The notes beneath the pieces were generated by a model, which did not search any database, was not told where the DNA came from, and saw nothing but the letters and a program-made list of their open reading frames with translations. A stretch of DNA of 64,000 nt. Source: Halictus rubicundus (Eukaryota > Arthropoda > Insecta > Hymenoptera > Halictidae). Below are positions 48,352 through 60,300 of the stretch, in pieces. Within the stretch, counting starts at the first letter, position 1. Every line of letters begins with the position of its first letter. A program made the position numbers and the translations under genes. The stretch spans positions 3,322,501 through 3,386,500 of the forward strand of contig NC_135165.1 of the NCBI RefSeq assembly GCF_050948215.1, read 5' to 3'.

Positions 48352-48756
48352 CATGGTTTTCAAACTGTGCGCCCACATCGTGCCGCAGAACTTTATAAAT
48401 TATTGATCACGCTGTGTGCAGAGATTCACTCGAAACTAATCCCTCCATTTTTTTTTATTGCACTCTGTCCCACTGTTGCTTGAAATGCTTGAAATCCACG
48501 AATATACTTTGCCCCCAGGAAAAATTTTCACTTAAACGGCGATTATCTTTTCCTTCGCGAATTTCTTTTTTCATTTTAGTCGGCGAAATTTATTTGCATT
48601 CTGGTTTCCTTCGTTTGTCCTTCGTTCGCGATAAATTACAGGAGATTGCATACAAATTTTATAATTCATTTGTTAAGGCGTAAATAGAATTGTATAAAAT
48701 ATGCAGCTCTTGTCACGCCATTTTGCTGTGAGGGAGCACGCGTTTGAGAACCACTG
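48352..48756. mobile_element. hAT-like MITE
   Basis: A 405-bp element. The right end reads inward CAGTGGTTCTCAAACGCGTG and the left end CATGGTTTTCAAACTGTGCG, so the two share GGTT-Y-TCAAAC and a nearby GTGC-KCCC block. CAGTGGTTCTCAAA is a classic hAT (Charlie-type) terminus. No clean 8-bp duplication is left, so it is old or its ends have drifted. No transposase frame inside. Confidence 0.68.
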
Positions 48757-49568
48757 CGCCGCCATTTTGTTCAGAAAGTAGGGGATCCGTTGTGTGCCAC
48801 AGAAACTTTCCTTTTCTGATCAAGTAACAATTGCTTTGCACTGTATCAATGTTAAATGCGGTCGCGCAGATCATTTTGTTTAATTGAAGAATGTAACGAA
48901 TATAACAATACTGTGTCGAAAAAGTTAGTGGCAGAATGTATGCATGAACCATGTGCATGTCAACCATAACCGTAACCGAAGCGTGTAATATTTAATAAAT
49001 ATTTTATTCCCGCTGCGCAACCATGCCGAACTGATTTTGTCTTTCATCGCGAAGCCGGCCAGGGTCCTTCCTCTCGCTCCGACCATAACGAAATGTATGG
49101 GGATGCAAACTATGAATTATTGAAGTTTAAATATCCACTGTTAAATTACTGCGCCACGCGTTTCCCGAGCAGTCTCTCGATTTAATCGCGCTCGTGGCTG
49201 TACATTTTAAAATAACAATCCAATTCCGCCGCACGAAAATTTTATACACGTACCCCCAGATATTTGTGGGGTCAGGTCCGTATTACTCCCTCGGGCACAG
49301 CGCGGTCCCCTTTTTACCGTAAAATTGTTTCGCATAACGCGGCCGCGAGATATACTGAAGCGACTCCCGCGAAGGGCGAACCCTTTTCATGCAAAATAAA
49401 GAGGAATAGTGCACAATAATTTTTTCATTAAGACCCGTTCTTACCGCGGCGCTAATGAAAATGGGTCATTCTATGAAATTTCTTCGCGGAGAGAAGACGG
49501 ACGCTCTTCCAAGAGCTTTCGCGGGTTGTTACATTTTACTTAAGAAATTCTTAGCATTCTCGTAATTG
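48757..49568. other. Unique DNA, no gene seen
   Basis: Short frames only; no repeat recognised. Confidence 0.45.
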
Positions 49569-49754
49569 GAGTGCGAATTTTTTATGCGAAATCAAAGGTT
49601 TTGTCAACTGCAAGAAATATTTAGACACCGCATGGAAAGTTCTGTTCTCCTTCAGTGATTCTAATAGACTGAAAATTAGTCAATCATTTCAATCGTCTCC
49701 CTACTTCGAATTTTGTTTATCTCATTTTGTCATAAATGCATAAAATCCGCAGAC
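49569..49754. mobile_element. Small MITE, TTTATGCGAAAT family with both ends
   Basis: The left end GAGTGCGAATTTTTTATGCG and the complement of the right end, GTCTGCGGATTTTATGCA, form an imperfect inverted repeat about 186 bp apart. TA follows the right end and TG precedes the left. This is the only copy in the window with both ends; others at 29202, 33730, 39926 and 57294 show one end. Class not assigned. Confidence 0.5.
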
Positions 49755-49781
49755 TAGTTCATAATTGCAACGCCAATGCAC

Positions 49782-50150
49782 GGCTGAGATTCTCCCGATT
49801 AAAATGAGTCCAAACACGACGTGATTCGGACTAATTTTATCATCTGCGTATTAACTGTGTACTGTTCGTCCGCCAGATGATGGCTAAACAAAGAATGCGA
49901 TCTCACTCCATCCTGGCTCCCCTACCGCCGCACCGAACGAACTTGAAGTAGTCTCTCATGCCTGCGAAGTCATCGTTTCGTGTCACTCGGCCAATAGCAG
50001 CAATGCGCGCAATAGTGTGGGAGTCAGAACGGAGTGAGAACATAAGCACTATGTCTAACCATCATCTGGCGGGCAAACAGTACTTAAATCGATAAAAATA
50101 GTCTGATTCGCGTCGTGTTTGGACTCATTTTAATCGGAAGAATCTCGGCT
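49782..50150. mobile_element. Foldback-type element with arms of about 140 bp
   Basis: Left arm (49782-49921) begins GGCTGAGATTCTCCCGATT and the complement of the right arm (50019-50150) begins AGCCGAGATTCTTCCGATT. The arms share a perfect 22-base core reading AAAATGAGTCCAAACACGAC within it and a later CCGCCAGATGATGG block, with an indel between, and enclose about 97 bases. Together they fold into a long stem. No target duplication is clear and no protein is encoded; superfamily unknown. Confidence 0.75.
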
Positions 50151-53100
50151 ATCTACTGGTGCTACAATTACAAAGGTAAGGCGAAGATTAGTGAAAATTA
50201 AATGTTCTTCAGTTCCGGTCTCCTTGTGAAAATGCTCGACGTTTATCTTGCTTCCGGTCGTTATACCGATTCTCTCGCGTTGTCAGGCCAAACGGGAGCG
50301 TGGCCTTGGGAAAAACACAGATGTCCTACTCGCGAGGATTTAACTGGTGGCCGCAGAACTGATAGAAATTTAACCGTGCGCCAGCGTATCGGAATTTCAT
50401 GATGCAGCTACGGGCGCACGGTAAAGGAAATACATTTGTAATGGAGGCGCATATGTCGAATATATCAATGGAGAAAGAGTTTCCGGTCGGGTCCGTAACA
50501 CGGTCGTCCAATCAAACATTGCTCGCTTATAAGCTTTCTCCTTGGCGTGTGGGTGTGACGGGCTCGAGGATACATCAGGAGCTATCCGTGCGCAACAGTA
50601 ACGAGAAGCCGATGCTCGTTTTTCAGCGATGGTGTGTTTCACCCCGATGTAATGGCGGATCGTATTCGGGGCTCGGGCCACCGTTCACCGGTTTTATGAG
50701 ATGTGAAATTAAGCCCCTAACTGTGGGGCCCTCGGGTCTTGCTGCCTCCCACCCCCGTTCTTGCACCAGGCTCCATTCAAAATCGGCGTATCCGGCCGAG
50801 TTCGAAAAAGCAACGATATGTCGGGGCCAAGAAATCAATATCGTGCCAAGAAGTTCTATCTAGCGTAAGCAACCGAACGTTTCAGCATGCCAAGTGGAAT
50901 GTTACGTTTGCCTATTGATTGACGCCAGTGAAATAGGAACTGCGCGATCCGGTTCGGTTATTGGGCTAACCCACGACTATTCATTTACATAAATTTCGTG
51001 GTCCGACGGAGACTCCCGCCGATCACGCTCCACCTAATTGTTATTACAATTATTAATTCGAGCGGACCAAGCGGGATTGTTTGGATCTGCTATCGTAAGA
51101 CGGATCCGGTCGTCGGAAAATTTTAACAATTTTTCACACTTCTTCTTGCCTTCTTGGTTCATACAATTTACTACGAAGCTAACGGAATTTAAAAAACCAA
51201 CGAAATTGAATTTTTCGAATCCGACTGTGCTTCTACCAGCTCCCGTTCGGAAGAAATGCAATTTCTCGGTGTTTCGAATAAGATTTACTGAGCTAAAACG
51301 CCGACTTCCAGTCCCATTTAGCTTTGACAGCTTCATTTTCATTCATACAAAATAATTAGCATCCGCCGCGGTTATTGCAACAAGCTATTTTCATTCGGCG
51401 CTCCTCCGGTGCGACGTTTCTCGTCGGAAGGAGTAGAAAAATGCCTTGACAATCATTCACCCTTCACCTTCGCCTCTTTTTCCTTGCTTAAGGTCTGTGG
51501 TGACGAAATTACAAAGTGGCAAAAGAATAAATTCTTTCTGCAAAATAGAATTATTTGCCTCGTCCAAGAGCTGTACGACGCACTTGTTATTATTTTAGCG
51601 AATAAAGAGTCATTCGGGTCAGAATTTATTATATCGCGGATTATTTTTATTAAAGCATCTAAGATTCTTTCCCTAAAATACTAAATTCTTTCTGCCCTTT
51701 TTCTAAATTGTTTTGCATCGATTTACCCTACTGTTTTGGCAAAATGGATGAAAAATGTGCGAAATTGTTCGTAACGGCGGGCAAGGGTGAAAATCGCGTT
51801 CACTGACAGTTTTCGTTTTCGATTACCGTTCAATTATTCCCCTGGAACGTCTCCGGCACGAGGCATCGAGTAGAAAGCACTGTACTCACATGGATTAATT
51901 AAACGGGATCTTTTTACGTTATCCGACTACCGTCAGAAACATCCGGCTTTTTTTCGTTTCGTCCTGCGTCTGCCTCGTCCTTCCCGGTTATTCTTTGTTT
52001 TTTATTCCTCCGGTGCCACCCACCCACACCACCCTTCAGTTGATCCCTTCTTTACCTTCGTCGGATGTCTTATGGTCCACTGCAACTTACAGATTCGTTT
52101 TCTCGGCTTAGCCGGTACCCCCGCCGGCCCCGGCGGCCGTCGCTTAATTACCACCCCGTTTAGGTCTTAATTGTTAATTTAGCGCGTTACGTTATTTTTC
52201 GCGGCGCTCGTTAAAGGTGAAAATGGGGGTCGGTTACACCGCCCGGGAAATGAGATTTCTCCGCTGAAGACCCGCGGAACGGAAACGCAGCCGGAAGAAA
52301 CAGGGGCAATCGACGATTGCTGGGAAAAAATGGCCGACCGGAAGTTCAGGGGGCCATTCTGGTCCAGAACTTTGACGGAAACATTTTTCCTAGTCGCATG
52401 AATGTAGGAGATGAGTTTAATAATTGTGGAACGCGCCGTTCGTTCGATACTGGTTTAATTACAGAAGGTAAATGACGAGTAATTGGAACGCTCGAAACTC
52501 AGAGCTCTCTTGGTCACACGAGGCCATCCTAACCCCGAATCTCAGCGCTGCCAACTGTCACCCAGTGTCGCCAGATGAGGGGGAAATGTTACCATCTCTC
52601 TGCCAATACCGGAGTACTATTCAAAGCAATGCAGCTCACAGTATTTTAACTATTTCGGCACCAAAAAAATTGATTATATACTCCGGGTAATGGAGAATAC
52701 GCGTGCGAAAAAATCACTGCACAAGAGTTCCGTGGTTCCTACCCAAAAAATGGCAGAAACGCCAGAAAATGACGCACTGGGAAACACAGAGCCGTAAATG
52801 GAAGTTTCTGAACTGTTCGTCGGGAGACGTACGATCGCCCGATAAGAAACACTCGGGCTGCCGAGTGGTATACCGCCGGATGTTAACAAGTGTCGCGTTT
52901 CGAGTGCTTTTGGCGAATCGCCTTAATTGTCGCGGCACCCGGAAGCCGCGCGAATCCCGCGAAAAGGGGCGTAAAAGGGCGAAAATATTTAACGAACGGT
53001 GCCAACTCGCCGAGAAGCTGCTTCACGTAGATTAATAAATAATTTCGTGTACCAGCCTCCCCGAAATCGGAGCAACGCCGTACACACCCCTTCTCTGTTC

Positions 53101-54239
53101 CCTCCCTGTGTAACCCCAGTAAGTTGGCGGTACGAGCAGGAGCCAGGCTACCTTTCGAATGACTCCATCATCAGTCACTCAACTCCACCCCCACCCCTGC
53201 AATCCCGCAGCGAGAACCTTTTCTCTCTGCGGTGACAATTCCGTTCGCCGGCTTGTACTCAAAAACTCGAGTTTGTGCTACATTCTTCTTTCACCCTCTG
53301 TATCGACAGCCGGACTGTCCCGATAACCTTCTTTTTTAATGATTTTTGATTCCGGGCGCCCTAGCATTGACTTCTCGCAGTCCCGGCACGGAAACGGCGT
53401 TTTTTAAAGGGTTTAGGGTGTGTTTGCCAGCTTTGGATGGACTGTTTATTGGACAATAATTCAACATTTTATGGGAAGTAATTTTTAGAATCGAATGAGC
53501 TTCTTTTCCGTTGAGTTTTGGTAGTTAAGGGTGCGTTCATACCGCTTTCGATGGTCTGACGATTAAAATTTGTTTAATAATTTATAGGGGGTTGTTTTTA
53601 GGACTTCTTTATGAAAAAAAAATTTAGCAGAAGAAAGCGATGGTCGCTCTGAATATTATGTACTGTGGACTCGAAGCAACGCAGTGAATAAAATTGATTA
53701 AACTATCCTTGAATAGACTTGTGAGTGTGTGCTGGTGATAGCGAACGTGTTAATAGCCTATGGCGCAACTATAAATCCTCAAGAAAAAAAGGAATTTTGT
53801 GAGTGTTTTAGCAGAGCCTAGCAATTGAAAGACTTTCGCATTTTGTCAGAATATTAGGCAAAAATGAAGGGAAGCCGGGCGCTCGGATAAATAGTTCGAC
53901 ACTATGTGACCCTGTAATCGGTGGCGCGTTTAATTCCGAAGTTCATTAATCGGTGCGCGGGTCCGTCGGCCGCTTTCTATGCGATTTAATACGTGATTTA
54001 GTGGCCGGTGCCCAATGAACCGGCGCATAACTTTTGCCCAGGTGTCGTGCCGTCGGATTTTCTCTCGCACGATCTACCGTCGATTCCGATATAAGTGTCT
54101 CGAAGAGTAATTCACGTTCGTAGGTACATGTGACTGCGCATCGTTGGTCAAGGTCCCCTATTTAGGCGAGCCGAGGGTATTTTCCCGGTATATTTCAGGG
54201 TTGGCGAAAAGTGGAGGTCTCCTCTCGTCCTCTCGCGCC
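50151..54239. other. Mostly unique DNA, no firm gene
   Basis: Strong donor-like sites CAAAG|GTAAGG (50171) and CCCCA|GTAAGT (53119) lack convincing upstream exons. The 154-codon frame at 50399-50863 (+) has no recognised feature. An isolated CACGTT-family transposon end is at about 53716-53747. Confidence 0.45.
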
Positions 54240-54541
54240 CCTCTCGGCTGTCCACTCTCCTCCTCTTTTTCTCCCCCTCTCTCTCTCTCTTTCTCTCCCT
54301 ATCCCTCCCTTTCTCACCCATTGCGGGAAGCATAGGCGAATATTTTGGTCACGTACCAGCCATCGTTCTCTCTCAAATGCTGGAGCTTGCAAGCTGTGTG
54401 CTCAGTACACTTCTCTGAGTGATATTTTGCCATTTAATCCTCTCCCGATGTTCAACGCTGTTCCACCCCCCGCAGACCAACCCCCTCTCCGTCGGCGTCT
54501 GTCCCTCTGTCTGTCTTCGCGCCGCCTCTCTAATTTCCCAG
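54240..54541. repeat. Pyrimidine-rich tract with CT microsatellite
   Basis: Nearly continuous C/T sequence, including a CT run at about 54278-54298, ending in CTCTAATTTCCCAG at 54541, which has the form of a branch point plus splice acceptor. Confidence 0.7.
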
Positions 54542-54738
54542 GGAAGAACCCCGCAGGACTGTTATCCACGGACTTCTGGCATGCCCTCTGCTATGTCACT
54601 CCTGTCTTAATATCCATCCTGCCCTTCCGCAACGCTGCCAAGGGCACGCTGGCCATCCGGAACACCCAACCTTCGGTACACGCTCGCTCTTGCCACGTGG
54701 GTTATTCGTGTCTTTATTCTTCGACAGTCTATTTCTGA
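54542..54738 (+). CDS. Candidate exon, unknown product
   Basis: After the acceptor-like CTAATTTCCCAG the frame GG|AAG AAC CCC is open to TGA at 54736-54738. Its middle part (FWHALCYVTPVLISILPFRN) is hydrophobic, followed by AAKGTLAIRNTQPS, and uses many C- or G-ending codons (GTC, ATC CTG CCC TTC CGC AAC GCT GCC AAG GGC). This is more protein-like than the surroundings. The frame also continues upstream into the CT tract. No family is recognised and no donor or polyadenylation signal is clear. Confidence 0.22.
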
Positions 54739-54801
54739 TTTTCAAAGGAATTCTTTGACGGTCAATTTTTAACTGAATTCTACCCTTAAAGTCTCTAATT
54801 A

Positions 54802-55016
54802 TTAGGTCGTCCCATAAGTTCGTGCCGTTTATTCTTGTACCATTTAAATTCTATAAATAAAATATGTAATCACCCTTTCATTCCACAACCTCTTCTGACC
54901 TTTTTGCCAAAGACATCGTACCGTCATTATAAAATTTCTGCGGTTTTTCAGTAAAATACTTTTCAATGGTGAATAATATAAACATATCCACGGCACTAAC
55001 TTATGGGACGACCTAA
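54802..55016 (-). mobile_element. mariner relic with TA duplication
   Basis: A 215-bp element with inverted ends TTAGGTCGTCCCATAAGTT followed by A/C-GTGCCG, flanked by TA at 54800-54801 and 55017-55018. On the minus strand about 60 bases (roughly 54865-54925) translate in part as LAKRSEEVVE, stop, KGDY, resembling the carboxyl end of a mariner transposase with a nonsense change. It is therefore an internally deleted copy of a full-length element, not an unrelated MITE. Non-functional. Confidence 0.88.
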
Positions 55017-55018
55017 TA

Positions 55019-57057
55019 CTGTAGAAATGCTGGACGTTTCACGTGGAAAAGTCAGTTTACAAAGACGTGTGGCAATGCAGATTTGTGTGCACCAGCCTGA
55101 TGAAAACAAATTAACTTGTCACTATTTACTATGATGTAATCCAACCACCCCAATGCGTTGCTATAAAAATTCTCGAGACGCGAGAATTTCGAAACTCCAC
55201 GTCGACGGAACGTTTCACCAGGCAGCTCCGAGCGAAATAAATAAAAATTCGATTTTTCCGAATCGCCAGGCTGCTCCAGGTTAATATCCGTTCTGCCAAG
55301 GGCAGGTCGGCCCCGCAGGGCGTCCAACCTTCAGAATCCATTCCGCCGGTTGAATCCTGGCGGCGTAACAACGGCTTGTTCCGCGGATTACACGAATGAC
55401 CCAACGACGATTTTTCTTCGTTGGATTCCGGCCCTTTTCCTCGGTCCAGCCGTTAACCCTTTTTCCTCTTTTCCACGGTGCGCACACCGGTTCTTCCCCC
55501 AGCCCCCTTGCCCCCGTCCCACCCCCGCCGCCGTCATCCCTTCCCTTTCTCCACGGCCGGTTTCGTCGCTTTGCTCGGCTCTCATCTATCCATGTCCTCT
55601 TTCTTCGTCCATTGTTGTCTAGGCTCCATTGTTATTCGTCGCGCGACCGACTCGGCCGATAGCGCGGAACGGATTAACCCCTCTTTGTCGATGATATCAA
55701 AAAAGGAGGAGCCTCTTCTTCGTCCATCGGAGCTGTGCAATTAACGTCAAACGTCCTCTCGTACGTTCGGCTCCCTTTCATGCCTTTACGAATCGAAGAC
55801 GACCGAATTAGAAGCGAGCCGGGTATCGTTTCGGCGTTATTAACGACGACGGCGTCCGATTCTCGCGATTTAGGCCACTCCGCGATCTACCTTTATCGGT
55901 GCAATCGCTGAGAGAGATTTAATATTATTTTCTTGACGAGATCTCTGCTCCGAAAAAGAGCGAAAGAATCGCTTTGCTTGAACAGCGCGGTAGAACCTCG
56001 CTACAAGCAACCTCGGACTCCTCGTTCGTTGCATACTGGCGACTCCCACCGCGAGAAGTTCAAGGTCACGGAGCTCGTGGTGGGAACTGCGGTTTCACGT
56101 ATCGCTTTATTGCACGGTGCGTTCGTAAAATCCACGTACGACTTTTTTGAGCTTTTTTTCTGCAGAATCGTCAATTGGCGGACGCAATTTCTCGCGCGAA
56201 ATATTTTAGCGCAAGATGGCGACACGACTCCGGCTCGAAATGCAAAACGCCTTGGAGATCGCGTCGTCGTCGTCCTTGTAGTTGATGCACGACGGTGTGA
56301 GTTTATTAGCGGCGGTTTCTGTTTTATAAACTAATGGTGATTTATAAACGACGGGGAAAACAATGCCTGCGGCGGGGACCATGAATCACCGTAGCGTCGT
56401 CGTCGGAGGAGGAGGAGGAAGAGGGACGAGAGAACCGTTTCGCGTTGTTACCCGAAACACGTTAAGCCTTCGCGAAAATTAAAGAGCTTCCGCGGAAATT
56501 ACGAGGGCGCACGGTAAACCAGGCCAGGTGGTTCCGTCAAAATGACACACCGGTCGGACAGAGGTATCGCGGAAATATTTATGTTCGGACGGTTTCAATT
56601 TGGCCGCCGTAAAACCCGCCGCGACGCGCGCATAACCCGTAATACGATCTTGCCGCTCCGGTGACGTTCGGCATATTAGATTCCGAGGGAAAGATAGAAA
56701 CGAGTCGCTGAAAACGATCGTGGATCCTCTTTAAATCAACGGGGGACGCGAGATGGAGAAGAATCCGAAGATAATTAACACTTTTGTTGCTTCGACATTC
56801 TTCACGCGTTTCAATTTTCACTCGGCGATTTGGCGCTGAACCTATTTAGGGTTAGGATTAGGGTTCTCTAATTTTCCTAATTTTCTAATCTCTCTCGGAG
56901 GACCTTAGGAAAGACTAATGGAACTCTCATCTTTCGCAATTGCTGTAGATGCAACATAATTTATAAAGGACGTTGCTAAAAAGCTAACATGAGTGACGAG
57001 ATTGTGAGGCTCGAGGAATGGAATATAATAAAGGCTAACCTCCCGATGAAACACAAC
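55019..57057. other. Unique DNA, no firm gene
   Basis: Contains a GGA-rich run at about 56405-56430 and three spaced TTAGG units at 56845-56863. Short frames only. Confidence 0.45.
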
Positions 57058-57204
57058 TTAATATTTATTAAATAATACTGAGAAATGGCATATTACAGAC
57101 ACTCTCTGAACGCACATGCATCTGTTCGACAAAACTCTCCGACAGGGGCGACACTTACAAACGTACCAACCGTCGCACGCATAACACACTGCGTCGCTAC
57201 CAAC
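57058..57204 (-). CDS. Candidate cysteine-rich terminal exon, unknown gene
   Basis: On the minus strand GATATTTCAG precedes 48 codons open to TAA, with an AATAAA overlapping the stop region. The frame starts VGSDAVCYACDGWYVCKCRP and contains CxxC, CxC and further Cys residues (eight in all), reminiscent of a metal-binding knuckle. A donor-like TTT|GTAAGTGTC lies inside at about 57150, so it could instead be a shorter internal exon. Cysteine-rich domains occur in many proteins, including ends of some transposases; no family is assigned. Splice and polyadenylation signals are short and may be chance. Confidence 0.27.
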   Translation of the reverse strand, partial: VGSDAVCYACDGWYVCKCRPCRRVLSNRCMCVQRVSVICHFSVLFNKY

Positions 57205-57293
57205 CTGAAATATCTTTCTATCGATTCATAGATCGATATAACCTCACAGAGATAACTCGTCTTCTCTGGTCAACAGATTAACATAAAGTATAA

Positions 57294-57331
57294 CTAGTGG
57301 ACCTTTATGCGAAATAAAAATTGTTCAGAAT
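57294..57331 (+). repeat. Dispersed repeat end, TTTATGCGAAATAAAAATT family (3)
   Basis: AGTGGACCTTTATGCGAAAT then AAAAATTGTT. Matches the 33730 copy over about 20 bases. No clear second end. Confidence 0.5.
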
Positions 57332-60300
57332 AAATAAAAACGAATGAAACAACTTGGAAAATGTTTGGGAAAATGATTAATCCGCATGATCGTTTCGGAC
57401 ACGAGTCCTTGGGTCAGGATAATGGTTCCGGTCTTTCATAGTAGTCTGAAGTAGAAGTGGAAGGGAAGGGTATCGATGAAAAGATTTTTTCGTTGTCGAA
57501 CGGGCACAATGTTAGAAAATTTCTGCGGAGGGATGAAAATCGTATCTGCGACGATGAAAACGGCAAATGGGGTTTTCTGGCAATGAACACATCATAACTG
57601 GGTCAGGGGATGATAATGTGACGGAGCAATGCTTTTGTTCCGCGTGGGTACAGGATATAAGCGAACATTTCCATTTGTGAGACTACTTTTGTCTCAATTA
57701 CGTTTTAATGCAAGCCGAGCGCATTACATATTACATTAAGAACGAATATTCAAGATCAGGTGAACGAGAATAATTCCAACCCTAAACGGCGAAGTACGAT
57801 GCACTTTTAACTAAACTTCTCTGATTTAACAGTTGCGCAAAATAAACGTCGAAGTGTGTTGGATAAAGTAACTACTATAAACTGAAATCCTATACAGTAA
57901 ACTATATGTTTCGTTAAAGAAGATAACTGTGTACAGTGATAACAATAACTGTGCTGAAACTATAGATGGTTCGCGCGGTGGAAACTTATTAATTGTAAAT
58001 TTCAGTTCAACGAAATCGATGTTTTACTTTGTACAGTATTATCTTGTTTCAGAATGTATTTCGGCCAATTATTAACCGCAATGTTCAGCTATAAATACGG
58101 TAATTGATTCGAGTAAATTGCAATTTAAAATTCCATACAATTGCTTAAAAATTGAAGCAGTCGGATTCAACTTCAATGAAAAATTCTGCTAACTAAAATT
58201 GCAGAAAATCAGAATTTCACCAACACGTCCTGACCTCTCTTATAAAAACAAGCCCGTTAATTAAACTCAAATAACGGAACCCAAAAAGCTGGAAAAGGAA
58301 CAGCCTGGTGAAAAAAAAAGGTGATAAAAAGAATGAAAATTAAAAAATACACACGAGAAATACACACTGTTATACCAATTGCCTGAATACTGGGAATAAA
58401 ATTACAAAAATTCGGAAGTGAAAGGTGTCAAAATTTTGAAGGACTCAGAGGTAGGGAAATTAAAAATTGACCTCACTCGAATGAAGATTACAAATATTGG
58501 AAATTAAAAATGGAACGAAAGGCTCAAATCATATTTGAATTATGGAATAGTCGAAAGAAAAGCAGATTGGGGGTGATTGCTCACCCCTAACAGAACCTGT
58601 TTCCCTAGAAAGAGAGGGGGAGATGTCGGTGACCTAATCGACGGGTCCGCGTTCGATCACAAGTATTTCTGCTTCTACTTTTCGGCGGTTTCATTTATTG
58701 CGGCGTCAGCGTCAATTTTAATCGGCGGAACGTCGAAACTGACACCGGGTAACATCGAGGGGGGGGGGAGGGTCTGGGAAAGAATCGCTCGTGATCATGC
58801 CCTGTTTCCCTCCCCTATAATCCACCACGTACCTCCTTTTATTTGCCCAGATAGATAAACGGCCTTCCGTGTCTCTTGGAATAACCGGCCGCGATACTGC
58901 GGCATGAAATTGGACGACGATGTCACAAGAATCGTATTAGTCGCCGGGCGTAGCGTGCTGGAAAGTGCGCACACAAGCTAATTACAGGACAACACGAATG
59001 CCTCTAATTACTTTTATTCCAATTCCAACGAAATTTGTTGGGGCAAGAATACCGACGGGAGAGCATATACCTCCAGGTGTGGAAGTGTCTGCGTCGTTGT
59101 ACCCGCGTTTTACCTCTGCGTCCTATACCGGGTGGTTCACTGCTCCCGCAATCCTAATCGCTGATCTACGAATCTACGTTCGTGACGAAAACTGCCAGTT
59201 TGAAACCGTGACTAGAAAATTAAAAGATTGCCAATACTTAATAAAATTATAGAAGGTACTTGTTTCGCTCCTCTTCTATTTTGCAGAGGGGCCTGTAGCC
59301 CAATGGTGAGCTTTAAGTATTTATGATTACCGATCTTTATGCATTTTTCACGAAAATTAAAAGGATTGAGAGAATTATAACAAGAGCCAAAAATAGAGAT
59401 ATCTTCCTTTCTTAAATAATCTAGTAGTAATAATGTTGAATAATCTTAAAATCTTTTAATCTCCCCGCTGATTTGTATTCCACCTGCTCATTATTTGTCT
59501 TGCTAGAAATTAAAATTAAATATGCAACTAGTCTGCAACAGATTGTGTAGACGAGTCTGTACAGAGTCTGTGGTGATCGCAGCTGAAGAAAAATATTTAG
59601 GTGGTTAATTTTCGGTGGATCACCCGGTATACTCGCGCATGCACACCCATAAGGGCCCACGTGTGTGTAAACGCGTGTCTGGCTGTGCATGCCTACCGAC
59701 CCGGCTAGTATCGCTGTTAAAATGCACGATCGTGGATAATCCGCAAATTGACCGAAATCTCGATGATAAAGCGTTCCCATGCTTGGGCAGCAGTTTTGTG
59801 CGGCCAGCGCGCCATGCTGGGCCTCGATCGCAAAATAAAGACCGATTCCGATCGGTCTAGCCCCTATCTGATTGGAACCTAGGCTAGTTCACACTCTCCG
59901 GTGAAATCGTACAACGTCGATTGTTTTTTAACGCGACCGCTGCTGTTCGACTACTTCCGCCAAACGTAACCGACATCTCGCGCGCTCAATTATGAATTTA
60001 CATACATTGCCTGCAGTTTCACGGAAAAGAGCTATCACTTTCTTCGTTTCCCCTCCACACTTGCGTTATGGTTGTATCGTTTGACGCGCGGAACGGACCC
60101 GCGGACCTCGATGGTTCTAAAATATTTTTAAATTTCTGGAGACCAAATTTTTGTCAAATCAATTTACAACGTTGCGCATACATTTAATCTCGTCTGGTGT
60201 TTACGTTGTGATGTGATCTTGATTAGAGATATAAATTATTTAGCATTTGAATTAAAAATGAAATGTTACCCTTGAACACTTATTTTTGAGAAAAGTATTT

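Noticed and set aside
59286..59360. tRNA-like start GGGGCCTGTAGCCCAATGG
   Set aside because: No matching acceptor stem, anticodon arm or T arm follows.
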